The notes: generated by a model not told the origin, from the letters alone. Numbered from the stretch's first letter, positions 43,418 through 53,333 are shown. The stretch: 64,000 bases of DNA from Paludibaculum sp. (GCA_029973955.1 JARKQJ010000189.1:1-64000); one strand, 5' to 3'. A program made the numbers and translations.

Positions 43418-45910
43418 ATGATCCGACCGCTCGCCGCCCTCCTCCTCCTCGCCTCTCTCGCGCCCGCCGCCGGCCCTTGGCCCGAAGCCCGGCGCGAAGC
43501 CCGGCCCTGGACCTACTGGTGGTGGATGGGCGGCGCGGTCGATCGCCCCAATCTCACGCGCGAACTCGAGCGCTATCGCGCCGCCGGCCTCGGCGGCGTC
43601 CACATCATCCATATCTACGGCGCCAAAGGCTACGAGTCCCGCTTCGTCAACTATCTCTCGCCCCAGTGGCTCGACATGATGAGCCACGCCGTCTCCGAAG
43701 CCGCCCGGCTCGACATGGGCGTCGACATGTCCCTCGGCTCCGGCTGGTGCTTCGGCGGCCCCACCGTCAAGGGCGATGACGCCTGCGCCGTCGTCAACGC
43801 CGAAACCCCCGGCCAGATCTCCACCGCCCCCTGCCGCACCGCCGTCAAGCGCCCCGGCCCCGGCGGCGCCGGCCCCATGCTCAACCCCTTCCAGCCCGGC
43901 GCCATCACCCACTACACCCAATGGTTCGACCAGGCCCTCGCCGCTCATCCCGGCCCCCGGCCCCGCGCCGTCTATCACGACTCTTTCGAATACCCCGCCA
44001 ACTGGAGCGCCGCCCTCCCCGCCGAGTTCGCCCGCCGCCGCGGCTACAAGCTCGAAGACCACTGGAACGCCCTCTTCGCCAATCAATCCCCAGGCGCAGC
44101 CTTCAGTAGTGACGAAGCCGCCCGCGTGAAGTCCGACTACCGCGAAACCCTCTCCGATCTCCTCCTCGAAGAGTTCACCCAGCCTTGGGCCGCCTGGGCC
44201 AAAAAGAATAACTTCCTCACCCGCGACCAGGCTCACGGATCCCCCGCCAACCTGCTCGACCTCTACGCCGCCGCCGACATCCCCGAGACCGAGATGTTCA
44301 ATAAAGATCGCAACACCATGGTCTCCAAGCTCGCCTCCTCCGCTGCCCACACCGCCGGCCATAACCTCACCGCCAGCGAATCCGGCACCTGGCTCCGCGA
44401 GCACTTCACCGAAACCCTCGGCGATCTGAAAGGCCTTCTCGATCAGCTCTTTCTCTCCGGCGTGAACCACATCTTCTTCCATGGCACCGCCTACTCCCCC
44501 GACGACGCTCCCTGGCCCGGCTGGCTCTTCTACGCATCCACCGAGATGAACCCTCGCAACCCCATCTGGCACGACGCCCCCGCGCTCAACTCCTACATCG
44601 AGCGCGTCCAAAGCGTCCTCCAGGACGGCATCCCCGACAACGACATCCTTCTCTACTGGCCCATCTACGATATCTGGCACTCCGACAAGGGCCTCAACAT
44701 CAACATGACCGTCCACCACCGTCAGTGGTTCGAAGACTTCCCCGTCGCAACTCTCGCCGACAAGCTCTGGAGGAACGGTTGGACGTTCGACTTCATCTCC
44801 GACCGCCAGCTCGCCGCCTGCCGCCCCGACGGCATCAACGTCAAAACGGCCGGCGGCACCCGCTACCGCGCCATCGTCGTTCCCGCTACCACTCACATGC
44901 CCGTGGCCACTGCCGAAAAGCTCGCCGCTCTCGCCAAGGCCGGAGTCAAAGTCATCTACGACACCGCCCTCCCCACCGACGTCCCCGGACTCAACAACAT
45001 CGAAGCTCGCCGCCAGGCCCTCCAAGCCGCCCTGGCCACTGCGAAACCCAGTCCGGACGTCGAGGCCGCCCTGAGAACCACCCGCTCCCAGCCCGAGCCC
45101 ATGACCGCCTCTCACGGCCTCGAATTCGTCCGTCGCTCCAACGCCACCGGCCGTTGGTACTTCATCACCAACCGCACCACCAAAGCCGTCGACGACTACG
45201 TCGAACTCGGTGTCACCGCCCCCGGTGTCCTCATCCTCGATCCCCTCACTGGCCGCTCCGGCGCTGCCACCCTCCGCCGCCAGGGCGCCCGACCCGCCGT
45301 TCGCCTCCAGCTCGAGCCAGGCGCCTCACTCATCCTCCGCACCCTCGACCGCTACGCCTCCGGCCCCCGCTGGCAATATCTCGCGCCCGCCGGCGAGCCC
45401 CTCCAAATCACCACGCCCCGGTCCGTCACTTTCCTCGCCGGAGGGCCCGAACTCCCCGCCCCCTACGAAGCCAGGCAGCTGAAACCCTGGTCCGATCAGG
45501 GCCCAGCCTACGAGTCCTTTGGAGGCACCGCCGTCTACAAAACCACGCTCACCGTCCCCGCCCCCGGCAACTATATCCTCGACTTGGGCCAAGTCTCCCA
45601 AAGCGCCCGCGTCCGCCTCAACGGCAAGGACCTCGGCACCGTCTGGTGCGCCCCATTCCGCCTCCGCGCCGAAGCTCTCCAGCTCAAGAACGAACTCGAG
45701 ATCGAAGTCACCTCCACTGCCGCCAACCGGATCCGAGATCTCGACCGCCGCAAGGTGAACTGGAAGAACTTCTACGACATCAACTTCGTCAACATGGACT
45801 ACAAACCCTTCGACGCCGCCAACTGGCCCATCACTCCAGCCGGCCTCCAGGGCCCCGTCCAACTCACGCGCCTCTCAGCCCCGGCCACCCCGGCCCGTCG
45901 GGCCAAGTAG
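43418..45910 (+). CDS. Secreted GH106-like alpha-L-rhamnosidase
   Basis: An 830-residue secreted enzyme with a signal peptide (MIRPLAALLLLASLAPAAG). RPWTYWWWMGGAVDRPNLTR opens the GH106 barrel, and GLGGVHIIHIYGAKGYESRF, DMGVDMSLGSGWCFGGPTV and HTAGHNLTASESGTW follow. The C-terminal third is made of beta domains, including the sugar-binding-like VRLNGKDLGTVWCAPFRLRA. GH106 enzymes cut terminal alpha-L-rhamnose from pectic rhamnogalacturonans and other glycans. With the fucosidase and enolase-superfamily gene it forms a short degradation locus, without a regulator or SusC/D genes. Its last 36 bases overlap the convergent DUF2809 gene. Confidence 0.85.
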   Translation: MIRPLAALLLLASLAPAAGPWPEARREARPWTYWWWMGGAVDRPNLTRELERYRAAGLGGVHIIHIYGAKGYESRFVNYLSPQWLDMMSHAVSEAARLDMGVDMSLGSGWCFGGPTVKGDDACAVVNAETPGQISTAPCRTAVKRPGPGGAGPMLNPFQPGAITHYTQWFDQALAAHPGPRPRAVYHDSFEYPANWSAALPAEFARRRGYKLEDHWNALFANQSPGAAFSSDEAARVKSDYRETLSDLLLEEFTQPWAAWAKKNNFLTRDQAHGSPANLLDLYAAADIPETEMFNKDRNTMVSKLASSAAHTAGHNLTASESGTWLREHFTETLGDLKGLLDQLFLSGVNHIFFHGTAYSPDDAPWPGWLFYASTEMNPRNPIWHDAPALNSYIERVQSVLQDGIPDNDILLYWPIYDIWHSDKGLNINMTVHHRQWFEDFPVATLADKLWRNGWTFDFISDRQLAACRPDGINVKTAGGTRYRAIVVPATTHMPVATAEKLAALAKAGVKVIYDTALPTDVPGLNNIEARRQALQAALATAKPSPDVEAALRTTRSQPEPMTASHGLEFVRRSNATGRWYFITNRTTKAVDDYVELGVTAPGVLILDPLTGRSGAATLRRQGARPAVRLQLEPGASLILRTLDRYASGPRWQYLAPAGEPLQITTPRSVTFLAGGPELPAPYEARQLKPWSDQGPAYESFGGTAVYKTTLTVPAPGNYILDLGQVSQSARVRLNGKDLGTVWCAPFRLRAEALQLKNELEIEVTSTAANRIRDLDRRKVNWKNFYDINFVNMDYKPFDAANWPITPAGLQGPVQLTRLSAPATPARRAK

Positions 45911-46267
45911 CGACACGCCCCAGATCCCCACCCCATAAGCCGCCAGATCCCCCCACCCAAAGTGCGTCCCCAGCGCCACCGCGCACAGCCGCACCACCAC
46001 CGAATCGCTCCGCATCATCCCCGCCGCAATCCCCGTCAACTGAAACAGCTCAATCCCCACCATCAACGCGCAAGCCCACAACCCTACCCGCTCCACCCGC
46101 CCCGTCAGCTTCAACACCACATAGACCATCGCCGCATACAATGCGTCCCCCAGATACTTGTCCAAAACCAAAAACCCTGTCCGCCCCACACGCGACAAAA
46201 TCCCCACCCCCACAATCCCTGCCAACACCCACACCCAATACTCCCGCCCTCGCTCCACCTCACTCAC
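45875..46267 (-). CDS. DUF2809 membrane protein
   Basis: A 130-residue membrane protein with four hydrophobic helices. The family pattern is visible in VGILSRVGRTGFLVLDKYLG, DALYAAMVYVVLKLT and ACALMVGIELFQLTG, followed by the SVVVRLCAVALGTHFGWGDL segment. The function of DUF2809 is unknown. The GTG start at 46267 overlaps the stop of the cytochrome-TPR gene (GTGAGTGA), so it is translationally coupled to it. A longer upstream reading inside that gene is rejected because it is only charged Arg/Cys residues. Confidence 0.75.
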   Translation of the reverse strand: MSEVERGREYWVWVLAGIVGVGILSRVGRTGFLVLDKYLGDALYAAMVYVVLKLTGRVERVGLWACALMVGIELFQLTGIAAGMMRSDSVVVRLCAVALGTHFGWGDLAAYGVGIWGVSLLGPTGRGGRG

Positions 46268-48494
46268 GGCTGTTCCTGACCCGGCGCAGCATCTCCGCCG
46301 CCTGCCCCCGAACGTTCGCATCCGAGTCCTTCGCCGCTAACTGCAAGTGCGGAACCGCCCCCGCCGCATCCCCCATCGAGGCCAGCGCCGCCCCCAACCC
46401 TAGCTCCGCCCGCCCCCAGCCCGGCTTCGTCCGCAGCACTTCGCGGTAATGCCCTGCCGCCTCTCCCGCGCGCCCCTTCCCCAGCAACATCTCCCCCAGC
46501 ACAACCCGGGCCTCCGTCAATCCTCCATCCGCCTTGACGCACCCCTCCAGTTCCGCCATCGCTGCGTCGTATTCCTTCATCCGCCCCAGCATCATCGCAA
46601 ACTCATACCGGACCCGCGCATCCCCCGGCCTCAGCCGCACCGCCGCCCGAAACTGTTCCCGTGCCTCGCCCGTTCGCCCCAACCCTGCCAGCAGTGCCGC
46701 CAGATTCCCTCGTGCCTCCGCAAACTCCGGCTTGATCCGTACCGCCTCCCGGAACGCTCCTTCCGCCCGCACTGCATCCCCAGCCGCCATCCGCATCACG
46801 CCCAGATTGTTGTGCGCCTCCACCAGCTCCGGATCTCTGAGCAGCGCCTTCCCTAGCGCCCCCTCCGCCTCCGGCCTCCTCCCCAATGCCTGGTACGTCA
46901 ATCCCAATTCGTGCCACGCCACCGCGTCTCCCGCGTCCATCGCCACCGCCCGCTCCAACGCCGCGGCCCCCTCCGCCGCCTTCCCTGTCTTCCGCAGCAT
47001 CGTTCCCAACTTCCGCACCGCCACCTCAAATCCCGCCCGCCGCCTTGCCGCCTCCCGGTAGGCCCCCGCAGCCTCGCTCCACTGCCCCATCCGCTCATAG
47101 GCATCGCCCAACTCAAACCAGAACTCCCCGCGCGCCGACGGCAGCTTCGCCAGCCCAAACTTCAGTTGCTCGATCCCCTCTTGCAGGTTGCTCCCCTGCT
47201 TCACCTGCGCCACGGCCAGATACAGCTCGTTCTCCACGCCGGGCTCCAGCCTCTCCGGGTAATACAGCACCACCTTGCCCCGATAGGCCAAATCTCCCAC
47301 CTCATGCCGCTCCGCCCGTTCCGCCGTCAAGTCTCCCGCCGGCTTGATCTTCTGGATCCTGTGATCCGTCGCCAGCGAATGCACCACGTCTTCCGTCCGC
47401 CGTTTCGGCATGTGGCACCCCGTGCAGTCCGCCTGCTCCATGTGCCCGGTCCCCCCATGGCACTGCCGGCACGCCGCCGTATAGTGCCGCACCGCCTCCT
47501 CCCCGCGCGGTATGTCGTGCGGGTTGTGGCACGTCGTGCAAAGCATCTTCCCTTCGCTCTTCGCAAAGCAGGCAGATTGCCTCAGCCGGTACACCGCGTT
47601 CACAATCTCGAACTTCTCCTCTCGCCCCGTCCCCGGCGCATGGTCGAAGTTCAGCAGGAAATCCCCCAGCGCCTCGCCCGGCTGGAACGAAAACGGCCCC
47701 CGGTCGTACCTCATCAACGCATTCGGCAGCGGAAAGCTCGTCGCCTCCAGGTGGCACCCGATGCAGATCTCCATCTGCCGCTCCCCGCTCAGCCGCGCCG
47801 GATTTACAATCGCCTTCTTTATCTCTTCCTTCATCGCCCCTGCCCCAGCCAACTGCGCGTGTTTCAGCCCCGGCCCATGGCAGCGCTCACAGTCGATCCC
47901 CTCCGGCAATGCCCCGTCATACAACGGCATGGCAAACGGCTTCTCATGCCCGGCCGGTATCTTTGGATACCCGTTGTGGCAGAACATGCAGTCGTAGGTG
48001 ATCGGCCGCCGGAACCCCTCATGCTCCGCCTTGTCATACCCGGGATTCATCCCCAGAGTGCCGCCCTTCTCCGCATACCACCCCAGCGGCAGCTCCATCA
48101 GCCGCCCGTCCGCCGTCCTGCTCAAATACGTCTTCGCGTGGTTGCCCGAACCCATCACCCAATCCACCCGCTTTTCCATCCTGTTCACCCGTTGCCCGGC
48201 ACCATCCACCTGCCACCTTTGCTGGTAGAACACACCATCCCGCTCCACCATCGCGAAATAGCTCTGCGACGCCGCGTGATAGTAAGTGCTGCCCGCCCGC
48301 AAATCACCACCGATTTTCTCTGGCGCCGGCCGGTAAAACGACCGCCCCATGCCTGTCTTTCGATAGCTCTCCCAGATCCCCCGATGGCATCCCGCACACA
48401 CCCGCATTCCAGCGTTTTGCCCCACCAGACAGCCACTTAGCACTATTCCCGCCAGCACCGCCCTAGTCCACAGCCGCCGCATCTCGTGGCCCAT
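46260..48494 (-). CDS. Seven-heme cytochrome c lipoprotein with TPR repeats
   Basis: A 744-residue exported protein. The N-terminus has a hydrophobic signal ending in the lipobox LSGC, so it is probably a lipoprotein. Seven CxxCH heme sites are seen: CAGCH, CMFCH, CERCH, CIGCH, CTTCH, CRQCH and CTGCH, all within the first 370 residues. The C-terminal half is a run of TPR repeats, for example AWHELGLTYQALGRRPEAEG and AHNNLGVMRMAAGDAVRAEG, about eight units, which form a protein-binding scaffold. The cytochrome part resembles the NrfA/octaheme-type multiheme electron carriers in layout only. Electron transfer in the periplasm with a docked partner is inferred. The start is uncertain between ATGs at 48494 and 48482. 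Confidence 0.85.
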   Translation of the reverse strand: MGHEMRRLWTRAVLAGIVLSGCLVGQNAGMRVCAGCHRGIWESYRKTGMGRSFYRPAPEKIGGDLRAGSTYYHAASQSYFAMVERDGVFYQQRWQVDGAGQRVNRMEKRVDWVMGSGNHAKTYLSRTADGRLMELPLGWYAEKGGTLGMNPGYDKAEHEGFRRPITYDCMFCHNGYPKIPAGHEKPFAMPLYDGALPEGIDCERCHGPGLKHAQLAGAGAMKEEIKKAIVNPARLSGERQMEICIGCHLEATSFPLPNALMRYDRGPFSFQPGEALGDFLLNFDHAPGTGREEKFEIVNAVYRLRQSACFAKSEGKMLCTTCHNPHDIPRGEEAVRHYTAACRQCHGGTGHMEQADCTGCHMPKRRTEDVVHSLATDHRIQKIKPAGDLTAERAERHEVGDLAYRGKVVLYYPERLEPGVENELYLAVAQVKQGSNLQEGIEQLKFGLAKLPSARGEFWFELGDAYERMGQWSEAAGAYREAARRRAGFEVAVRKLGTMLRKTGKAAEGAAALERAVAMDAGDAVAWHELGLTYQALGRRPEAEGALGKALLRDPELVEAHNNLGVMRMAAGDAVRAEGAFREAVRIKPEFAEARGNLAALLAGLGRTGEAREQFRAAVRLRPGDARVRYEFAMMLGRMKEYDAAMAELEGCVKADGGLTEARVVLGEMLLGKGRAGEAAGHYREVLRTKPGWGRAELGLGAALASMGDAAGAVPHLQLAAKDSDANVRGQAAEMLRRVRNSRE

Positions 48495-48666
48495 TGCAGC
48501 CAGCAATTTTAGCAGAATCTTGCGTGACTTTTTTCAATCTGTCTGATAGACTCCCTCCCAATACACTAGAGGCAACGTGTTGATTCTAGGATAACTTAGT
48601 CCTTTTATCTCACTCGCGGCCTCCTGGGGTTTCCAAGTTGATTGCTCAGTTGTAAGGAGTATCTCA
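48495..48666. promoter_or_regulatory. Divergent promoter region, cytochrome-TPR and TonB receptor
   Basis: This 172-base AT-richer spacer separates two divergent genes and must hold both promoters. Just before the receptor ATG there is a strong AAGGAG ribosome site (about 48654-48659). A possible -35 TTGATT (48580s) has no convincing -10 at 17 bases. No GG-N10-GC sigma-54 pair was found on the plus strand. Confidence 0.4.
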
Positions 48667-51600
48667 ATGGTTCTGACTAGCCGGGTCGCTTCCAGCTTCA
48701 AGTTGCTGTTCCTCGCCAGTCTCGCGGCGATCGTCGTTCCCTCCACACTCTTCGCCCAGTCCGGCGCAGGCTCCATCCAAGGTACTGTTCAGGACGCAAC
48801 CGCCGCGTCCATTCCAGGTGCCGTCATCCGCGTCGTGAACCAGGCCACCGGTGTAGCCTTCGACTCCAGTTCCAACGCCGACGGCATCTACAACGTCCCC
48901 GGCCTCTTCGCCGGCTCCTACAAAATCACCTTCTCCGCCAAGGGCATGAAGAAGTACGAGGCCACCGTCACCCTTCAGAACTCCCAGAACCTAGTCCTCA
49001 ATCCCCAGCTCACCGTCGGCGACGTCGCCGAACAGGTCACCGTCACGGGTGAAACCCTCCAGCTCGCCACCTACGACTCCGGCACCGTTTCCACCCAACT
49101 CGACGCCTCCCGCATCGACCAGCTTCCCCAAAACGGCCGCAACGTCCTCAACCTCGCCGCCAAAACCGTCCCCGGCCTCGAAGGCGGCGGCACCCGCGCT
49201 AACGGCCTCATGCAGGAAGGCATGGAATACTCCCATGACGGCGCCCCCATGACCAACCGGAACTTCGGCGGTGAATCCAACTCCGCCCAGGCTACCCTCC
49301 CCGACCCTGACTCCGTTCAGGAAGCCAAGTTCGAAACCCTCAACTCCTCCGCCCAGTTCGCTACCCCCGCCACCGTCATCCTTACCACCAAGTCCGGCAC
49401 CAACGCCTTCCACGGCTCCCTCTTTGAAACCGTTCGCAATAACTACTTCGGCATCGCCAAGGCCCGCCAGAACGCTCCCAACTTCTCCGCTCCACCCCTC
49501 AACCGCAACGAATTTGGCGGCTCCATCGGCGGCCCCATCTCCATTCCCAAGGTCTACGACGGCAAGAACAAGTCCTTCTTCTTCTTCGCCTATGAGCGCT
49601 TCTCTCTCCGCCAGAAGGCAGATCAGCTCGTCCGCGTCCCCACCATCGCCATGCGCCAGGGCGACTTCTCCGGCCTTCGCAACTCCGCGGGCGTCCTCCA
49701 GCAGCTCTACGATCCCAACTCCACCGCCGGTGCAGCTGAGAATTACGCCCGCACCCCCTTCGTAGGCAACATCATTCCTATCCAGCGCATCAGCCCCCTG
49801 GCCAAGACTCTCTATGCAGCCACCCCGCTCCCTCAGACCACCGACAACCCGCTGGTGAACTCCAACATCACCGACGTCAACAATACCCAGCAGACCGTCC
49901 CGAACTACACCGTCCGCTTCGACCACGCCTTCAACGAAAACAACCGGGCCTACTTCCGCTTCACCGAAATCGACCAGCAGCAACAGGCCCTCCGCAACTA
50001 CCCCTCCGCCTCTCCCGCCAACATCGCTGGTGGCGGCCTCCCCGCCGGCGCCACCGGCTATCAGCGCATCCCCATCCAGACCATCTCCGGAGCCATCGGC
50101 TTCTACAAGGTCTTCTCCCCCACTTTCTTCTCCGAAACCATCTACTCCATGCAGTGGCAGCGCATGTATGTCGAAGGCAACGAAGCCTCCCAGGCCAACT
50201 ACGAAAAACAGCTCGGCCTCCCCAACAACTTCGGCCAGATCGGCTTCCCCGCCATCGGCGCAAACCTCATCATGCCCTACGGCGGCTCCCAGTGGAACTA
50301 CGGCATGAGCCAGCGCCTCTCCACCTTCGACGAAAACCTCACCAAGATCTGGGGCAAACACCAACTCGCCTTCGGCGGCCGCTACCGCCACGAAAAGTTC
50401 GGCTATATGTCCGACCACTCCCCCGACCAGATCGCCTACACCAACCTCGCCACCGCCATCTACGACCCCGCCACCGGTGCCAACTACAGCGCCCGCGCCA
50501 ATACCGGCTACCAGGATGCCGACTTCTTCCTCGGCGCCGCCTCCTCCTACTCCCAGAACCTCAACGCGCCTTTCAACAACTGCTCCCTCGCTGAGTACGA
50601 CTTCTATATCCAGGACAACTGGCGCGTCAACTCCCGCCTCACCATCAACGCCGGGCTCCGCTGGGAGATGCACCCCTCTCCCAAGGCCGCCAACGACTAC
50701 CTCGTCATGTTCGACATGGATAAGAACGCCCTCGCCTTCCCCCGTCCCATCGACTACTACATCAAGGAAGGCCTCACCACCAACGCCCTCGTCACCAACC
50801 TCCGCCTCCTCGGCGTCAAGTTCGAAACCCTCCAGGAAGCCGGCATGCCCTCTCGCGGCTTCTACGACGAAAACAAAAACTTCCTCCCGCGCGTCGGCTT
50901 CGCCTATACCCCCTCCTTCGGACGCAACGGCACCGTCATCCGCGGCGGCTACGGTGAATACGTCTACCCCGTCCCGGTGCGCAACTCCATCCGCTACCTC
51001 ACCGCCTCTTACCCCTTCACTGCCGGCTACTCCATGAGCTACACCTCAGCCACTCAGTCGCCTGACGGCCTCCCCAACTTCCTCCTCCGCAACCCCCTCA
51101 CCGTCATCACCGGCGTCAACAGTTCTGACGTCGTGGACACCAACTCCGTCACCGCCCTCCTCCCCGGCATCGGCACCGGCACCAAGCTCTACAAAAAGTA
51201 CCCGCCCGCCAAGGTCCGCACCGCCAACTTCACCGTCGAGCAACCTTTCAAGGACGGCTCCGCCCTCCGCCTCAGCTACGTCTACACCTACGGCTTCAAC
51301 CTCGATCAGAACTACCAGTTCAACGACGCGCCTTCCGCCTACACCTGGATGGTCAGCACCGGCACCGCGCTTCCTACCGGCCGCTACGCCTCCACCGCCA
51401 CCCGCCCCTACGACCAGACCACCTGGGGCGGCGCCACTATGTCCACCAAAAACGGCTGGTCCACCAATTCCGCCCTCCAGGCCAACTACCAGCGCCCCTT
51501 CCGCAACGGCTACGCCCACCAGATCTTCTGGGTCTATTCCCGCGCCTTCCGCGTCGGCGGCAACACCTTCCGCGACAACCTGCTCTATCCCTCCGCCATC

Positions 51601-52386
51601 TATGCCCCCGGCACCCTCCCCGCCAACATGCCCGTCGGCAACATCATCGAGCCCAGCCGCGAGCTGAGCCGCTACCAGAACTATCGCCCCGATAACGCCA
51701 TCCCCACCCACCGCATCACTTACAACGGCATCGTCGACATGCCCTTCGGCACCGGCAAGAAGTGGGGCAATACCTCCAACAAGTGGGTCAACGCCCTCAT
51801 CGGCGGCTACCAGGTCGCCTTCACCGGCACTGTCCTCTCCCAGGCGTTCTACCTCACCAACACCAACTGGGGCGCCACCAACCCAGTCAAGCGCTACAAG
51901 AGCTCCGCTCCTGTCACCGATTGCCGCTCCGGCGTCTGCCGCCCCGCCTACCTCTGGTTCAACGGCTACATCGCCCCCAACCTCGTCAACGCCACCAACG
52001 GCGTCCAGGGCGTCCCCTCCGACTACGCCGCCTACCTCTCCCCCATCAACAACACCCCCGGCACCACCAACTTCGGCAACAACAACGTCAACGTCACCCT
52101 CAAGAACGGTACCACCGTCCTCACCGGCTACAACCCCGGCCCCGCCGGCGCTAACCCCTACTCCATGGCCATGCTCGAAGGCCCCATCAACTTCTCCACC
52201 GACCTCTCTCTCTACAAGGTCTTCGACCTCTCCGAACGCATGAAGCTTCGCATCAACGTCGACGCCTTCAACGCCTTCAACATCCAGGGCCTCAACAACC
52301 CCGATGCCACCACCGGCATCCAGTCCCTCCAGAACTCCTACTGGACCCCTCGCCAGATCCAGCTCACCGCCCGCCTGAGCTTCTGA
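48667..52386 (+). CDS. Oar-like TonB-dependent receptor with carboxypeptidase-regulatory domain
   Basis: A 1239-residue outer-membrane protein. A signal peptide (LLFLASLAAIVVPSTLFAQS) is followed by a carboxypeptidase-regulatory beta domain at about 35-120 (GSIQGTVQDATAASIPGAVI, then GIYNVPGLFAGSYKITFSAK). The plug starts near residue 125 (VTVTGETLQLATYDSGTVST and SRIDQLPQNGRNVLNLAAKT), and the rest is a beta-barrel with GTNAFHGSLFETVRNNYFGI early and the terminal strand ending RLSF. This type is greatly expanded in Acidobacteriota and probably imports glycans or peptides. No cargo can be assigned here. A strong hairpin follows the stop. Confidence 0.92.
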   Translation: MVLTSRVASSFKLLFLASLAAIVVPSTLFAQSGAGSIQGTVQDATAASIPGAVIRVVNQATGVAFDSSSNADGIYNVPGLFAGSYKITFSAKGMKKYEATVTLQNSQNLVLNPQLTVGDVAEQVTVTGETLQLATYDSGTVSTQLDASRIDQLPQNGRNVLNLAAKTVPGLEGGGTRANGLMQEGMEYSHDGAPMTNRNFGGESNSAQATLPDPDSVQEAKFETLNSSAQFATPATVILTTKSGTNAFHGSLFETVRNNYFGIAKARQNAPNFSAPPLNRNEFGGSIGGPISIPKVYDGKNKSFFFFAYERFSLRQKADQLVRVPTIAMRQGDFSGLRNSAGVLQQLYDPNSTAGAAENYARTPFVGNIIPIQRISPLAKTLYAATPLPQTTDNPLVNSNITDVNNTQQTVPNYTVRFDHAFNENNRAYFRFTEIDQQQQALRNYPSASPANIAGGGLPAGATGYQRIPIQTISGAIGFYKVFSPTFFSETIYSMQWQRMYVEGNEASQANYEKQLGLPNNFGQIGFPAIGANLIMPYGGSQWNYGMSQRLSTFDENLTKIWGKHQLAFGGRYRHEKFGYMSDHSPDQIAYTNLATAIYDPATGANYSARANTGYQDADFFLGAASSYSQNLNAPFNNCSLAEYDFYIQDNWRVNSRLTINAGLRWEMHPSPKAANDYLVMFDMDKNALAFPRPIDYYIKEGLTTNALVTNLRLLGVKFETLQEAGMPSRGFYDENKNFLPRVGFAYTPSFGRNGTVIRGGYGEYVYPVPVRNSIRYLTASYPFTAGYSMSYTSATQSPDGLPNFLLRNPLTVITGVNSSDVVDTNSVTALLPGIGTGTKLYKKYPPAKVRTANFTVEQPFKDGSALRLSYVYTYGFNLDQNYQFNDAPSAYTWMVSTGTALPTGRYASTATRPYDQTTWGGATMSTKNGWSTNSALQANYQRPFRNGYAHQIFWVYSRAFRVGGNTFRDNLLYPSAIYAPGTLPANMPVGNIIEPSRELSRYQNYRPDNAIPTHRITYNGIVDMPFGTGKKWGNTSNKWVNALIGGYQVAFTGTVLSQAFYLTNTNWGATNPVKRYKSSAPVTDCRSGVCRPAYLWFNGYIAPNLVNATNGVQGVPSDYAAYLSPINNTPGTTNFGNNNVNVTLKNGTTVLTGYNPGPAGANPYSMAMLEGPINFSTDLSLYKVFDLSERMKLRINVDAFNAFNIQGLNNPDATTGIQSLQNSYWTPRQIQLTARLSF

Positions 52387-52412
52387 CTAGCGGAAGAACC
52401 ATCTCCCTCCTA

Positions 52413-52452
52413 GCTCACGCTGCCGCGCACAACCAGGCCCGGCAGCGTGAGC
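52413..52452 (+). terminator. Terminator hairpin after the TonB receptor gene
   Basis: GCTCACGCTGCCG (52413-52425) pairs perfectly over 13 bases with CGGCAGCGTGAGC (52440-52452) around a 14-base loop, followed by CATTTTC. It lies 27 bases after the stop codon. Confidence 0.65.
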
Positions 52453-52573
52453 CATTTTCAGAACCGTCTTCCCCGTCCATCTCAGATTCCGCCTCTACCA
52501 GCAATCCGCCGCCGGCAAACCCTGAATCACCGGCGGCCCCGCCCGGCCGCCTCGAAACCAGTAGAATACCCCC

Positions 52574-53323
52574 ATGTCCGAGTCCTTCAAAGCCGCCCTT
52601 CAGGTCCGGCCCCTCATCGGCTCCATGCTGACCGTCGCCTCCACCGAGATGGCGGAAGCCCTGGTCCTCTCCGGCCTGGATTGGATCTTCCTCGACGCCG
52701 AGCACGGCAGCCTGGCCATCCACGACGCCCAAACCTGCATCCAGGCCATCGCCGGCCGTGCCTTCACCCTCCTCCGTATCCCCGACGCCACCCCCGAATA
52801 CTTCAAGCGAGCCCTCGATACCGGCTGCTCCGGCATCATCGTCCCCTTGGTCAACTCCGCGGATGCCGCCCGCGCCGTCGTCTCTCAGTCCAAGTACCCG
52901 CCCCTCGGCACCCGCAGCGTTGGTCCCGGCCGCGCCCAGGGCTATGGCCTCCGCTTCAGCGAATACTTCCAAACCGCCAACGATAAGACCGCCGTCGTGA
53001 TCCAGATTGAACACAAAGACGCCGTCGCCAATCTCGAAGAGATCCTCGCCGTCCCCGGAATCGACGCCGTCTTCATCGGACCCTACGACCTCTCCGCCAG
53101 CATGGGGCTTCTCGGCCAGCTCAACCACCCCGATGTCCTCGCCACCATCGAATCCATCCGCGCCGCCTGCCGCCGCGTCCACATGCCCTTCGCCATCCTC
53201 TGCGGCAACGCTGAACAGGCCCGCCGCGAGCTTCAGGCCGGCGCCAGCTTCCTCGCCGTCGGCACGGATCTCCTCCACATGGCCGCCTCGGTCCACGCCA
53301 CTCTCCAGGCCATCCGCGGCTGA
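52574..53323 (+). CDS. HpcH/HpaI-type aldolase
   Basis: A 249-residue cytoplasmic class II aldolase. It has the family landmarks DWIFLDAEHGSLAIHDAQTC near residue 37, the active-site Arg in TLLRIPDATPEYFKRALDTG, GCSGIIVPLVNSADAAR, the metal ligand Glu in VIQIEHKDAVANLEEI, and VFIGPYDLSASMG near residue 170. Family members split 2-keto-3-deoxy or 2-keto-4-hydroxy acids into pyruvate and an aldehyde. The substrate is not known; a keto-deoxy sugar acid would fit the nearby sugar genes. A 187-base spacer with the receptor terminator precedes it. The ATG at 52574 gives the normal N-terminus. Confidence 0.88.
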   Translation: MSESFKAALQVRPLIGSMLTVASTEMAEALVLSGLDWIFLDAEHGSLAIHDAQTCIQAIAGRAFTLLRIPDATPEYFKRALDTGCSGIIVPLVNSADAARAVVSQSKYPPLGTRSVGPGRAQGYGLRFSEYFQTANDKTAVVIQIEHKDAVANLEEILAVPGIDAVFIGPYDLSASMGLLGQLNHPDVLATIESIRAACRRVHMPFAILCGNAEQARRELQAGASFLAVGTDLLHMAASVHATLQAIRG

Positions 53324-53333
53324 TTTCGCCGCC

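Noticed and set aside
41978-45115. A 1045-codon minus-strand open frame antisense to the GH29 and GH106 genes
   Set aside because: It is acid- and Gly-rich low-complexity sequence caused by C-ending codons on the plus strand. The plus-strand genes have clear families. The same applies to long antisense frames at 19263-21611, 22035-24002 and 48991-50673.
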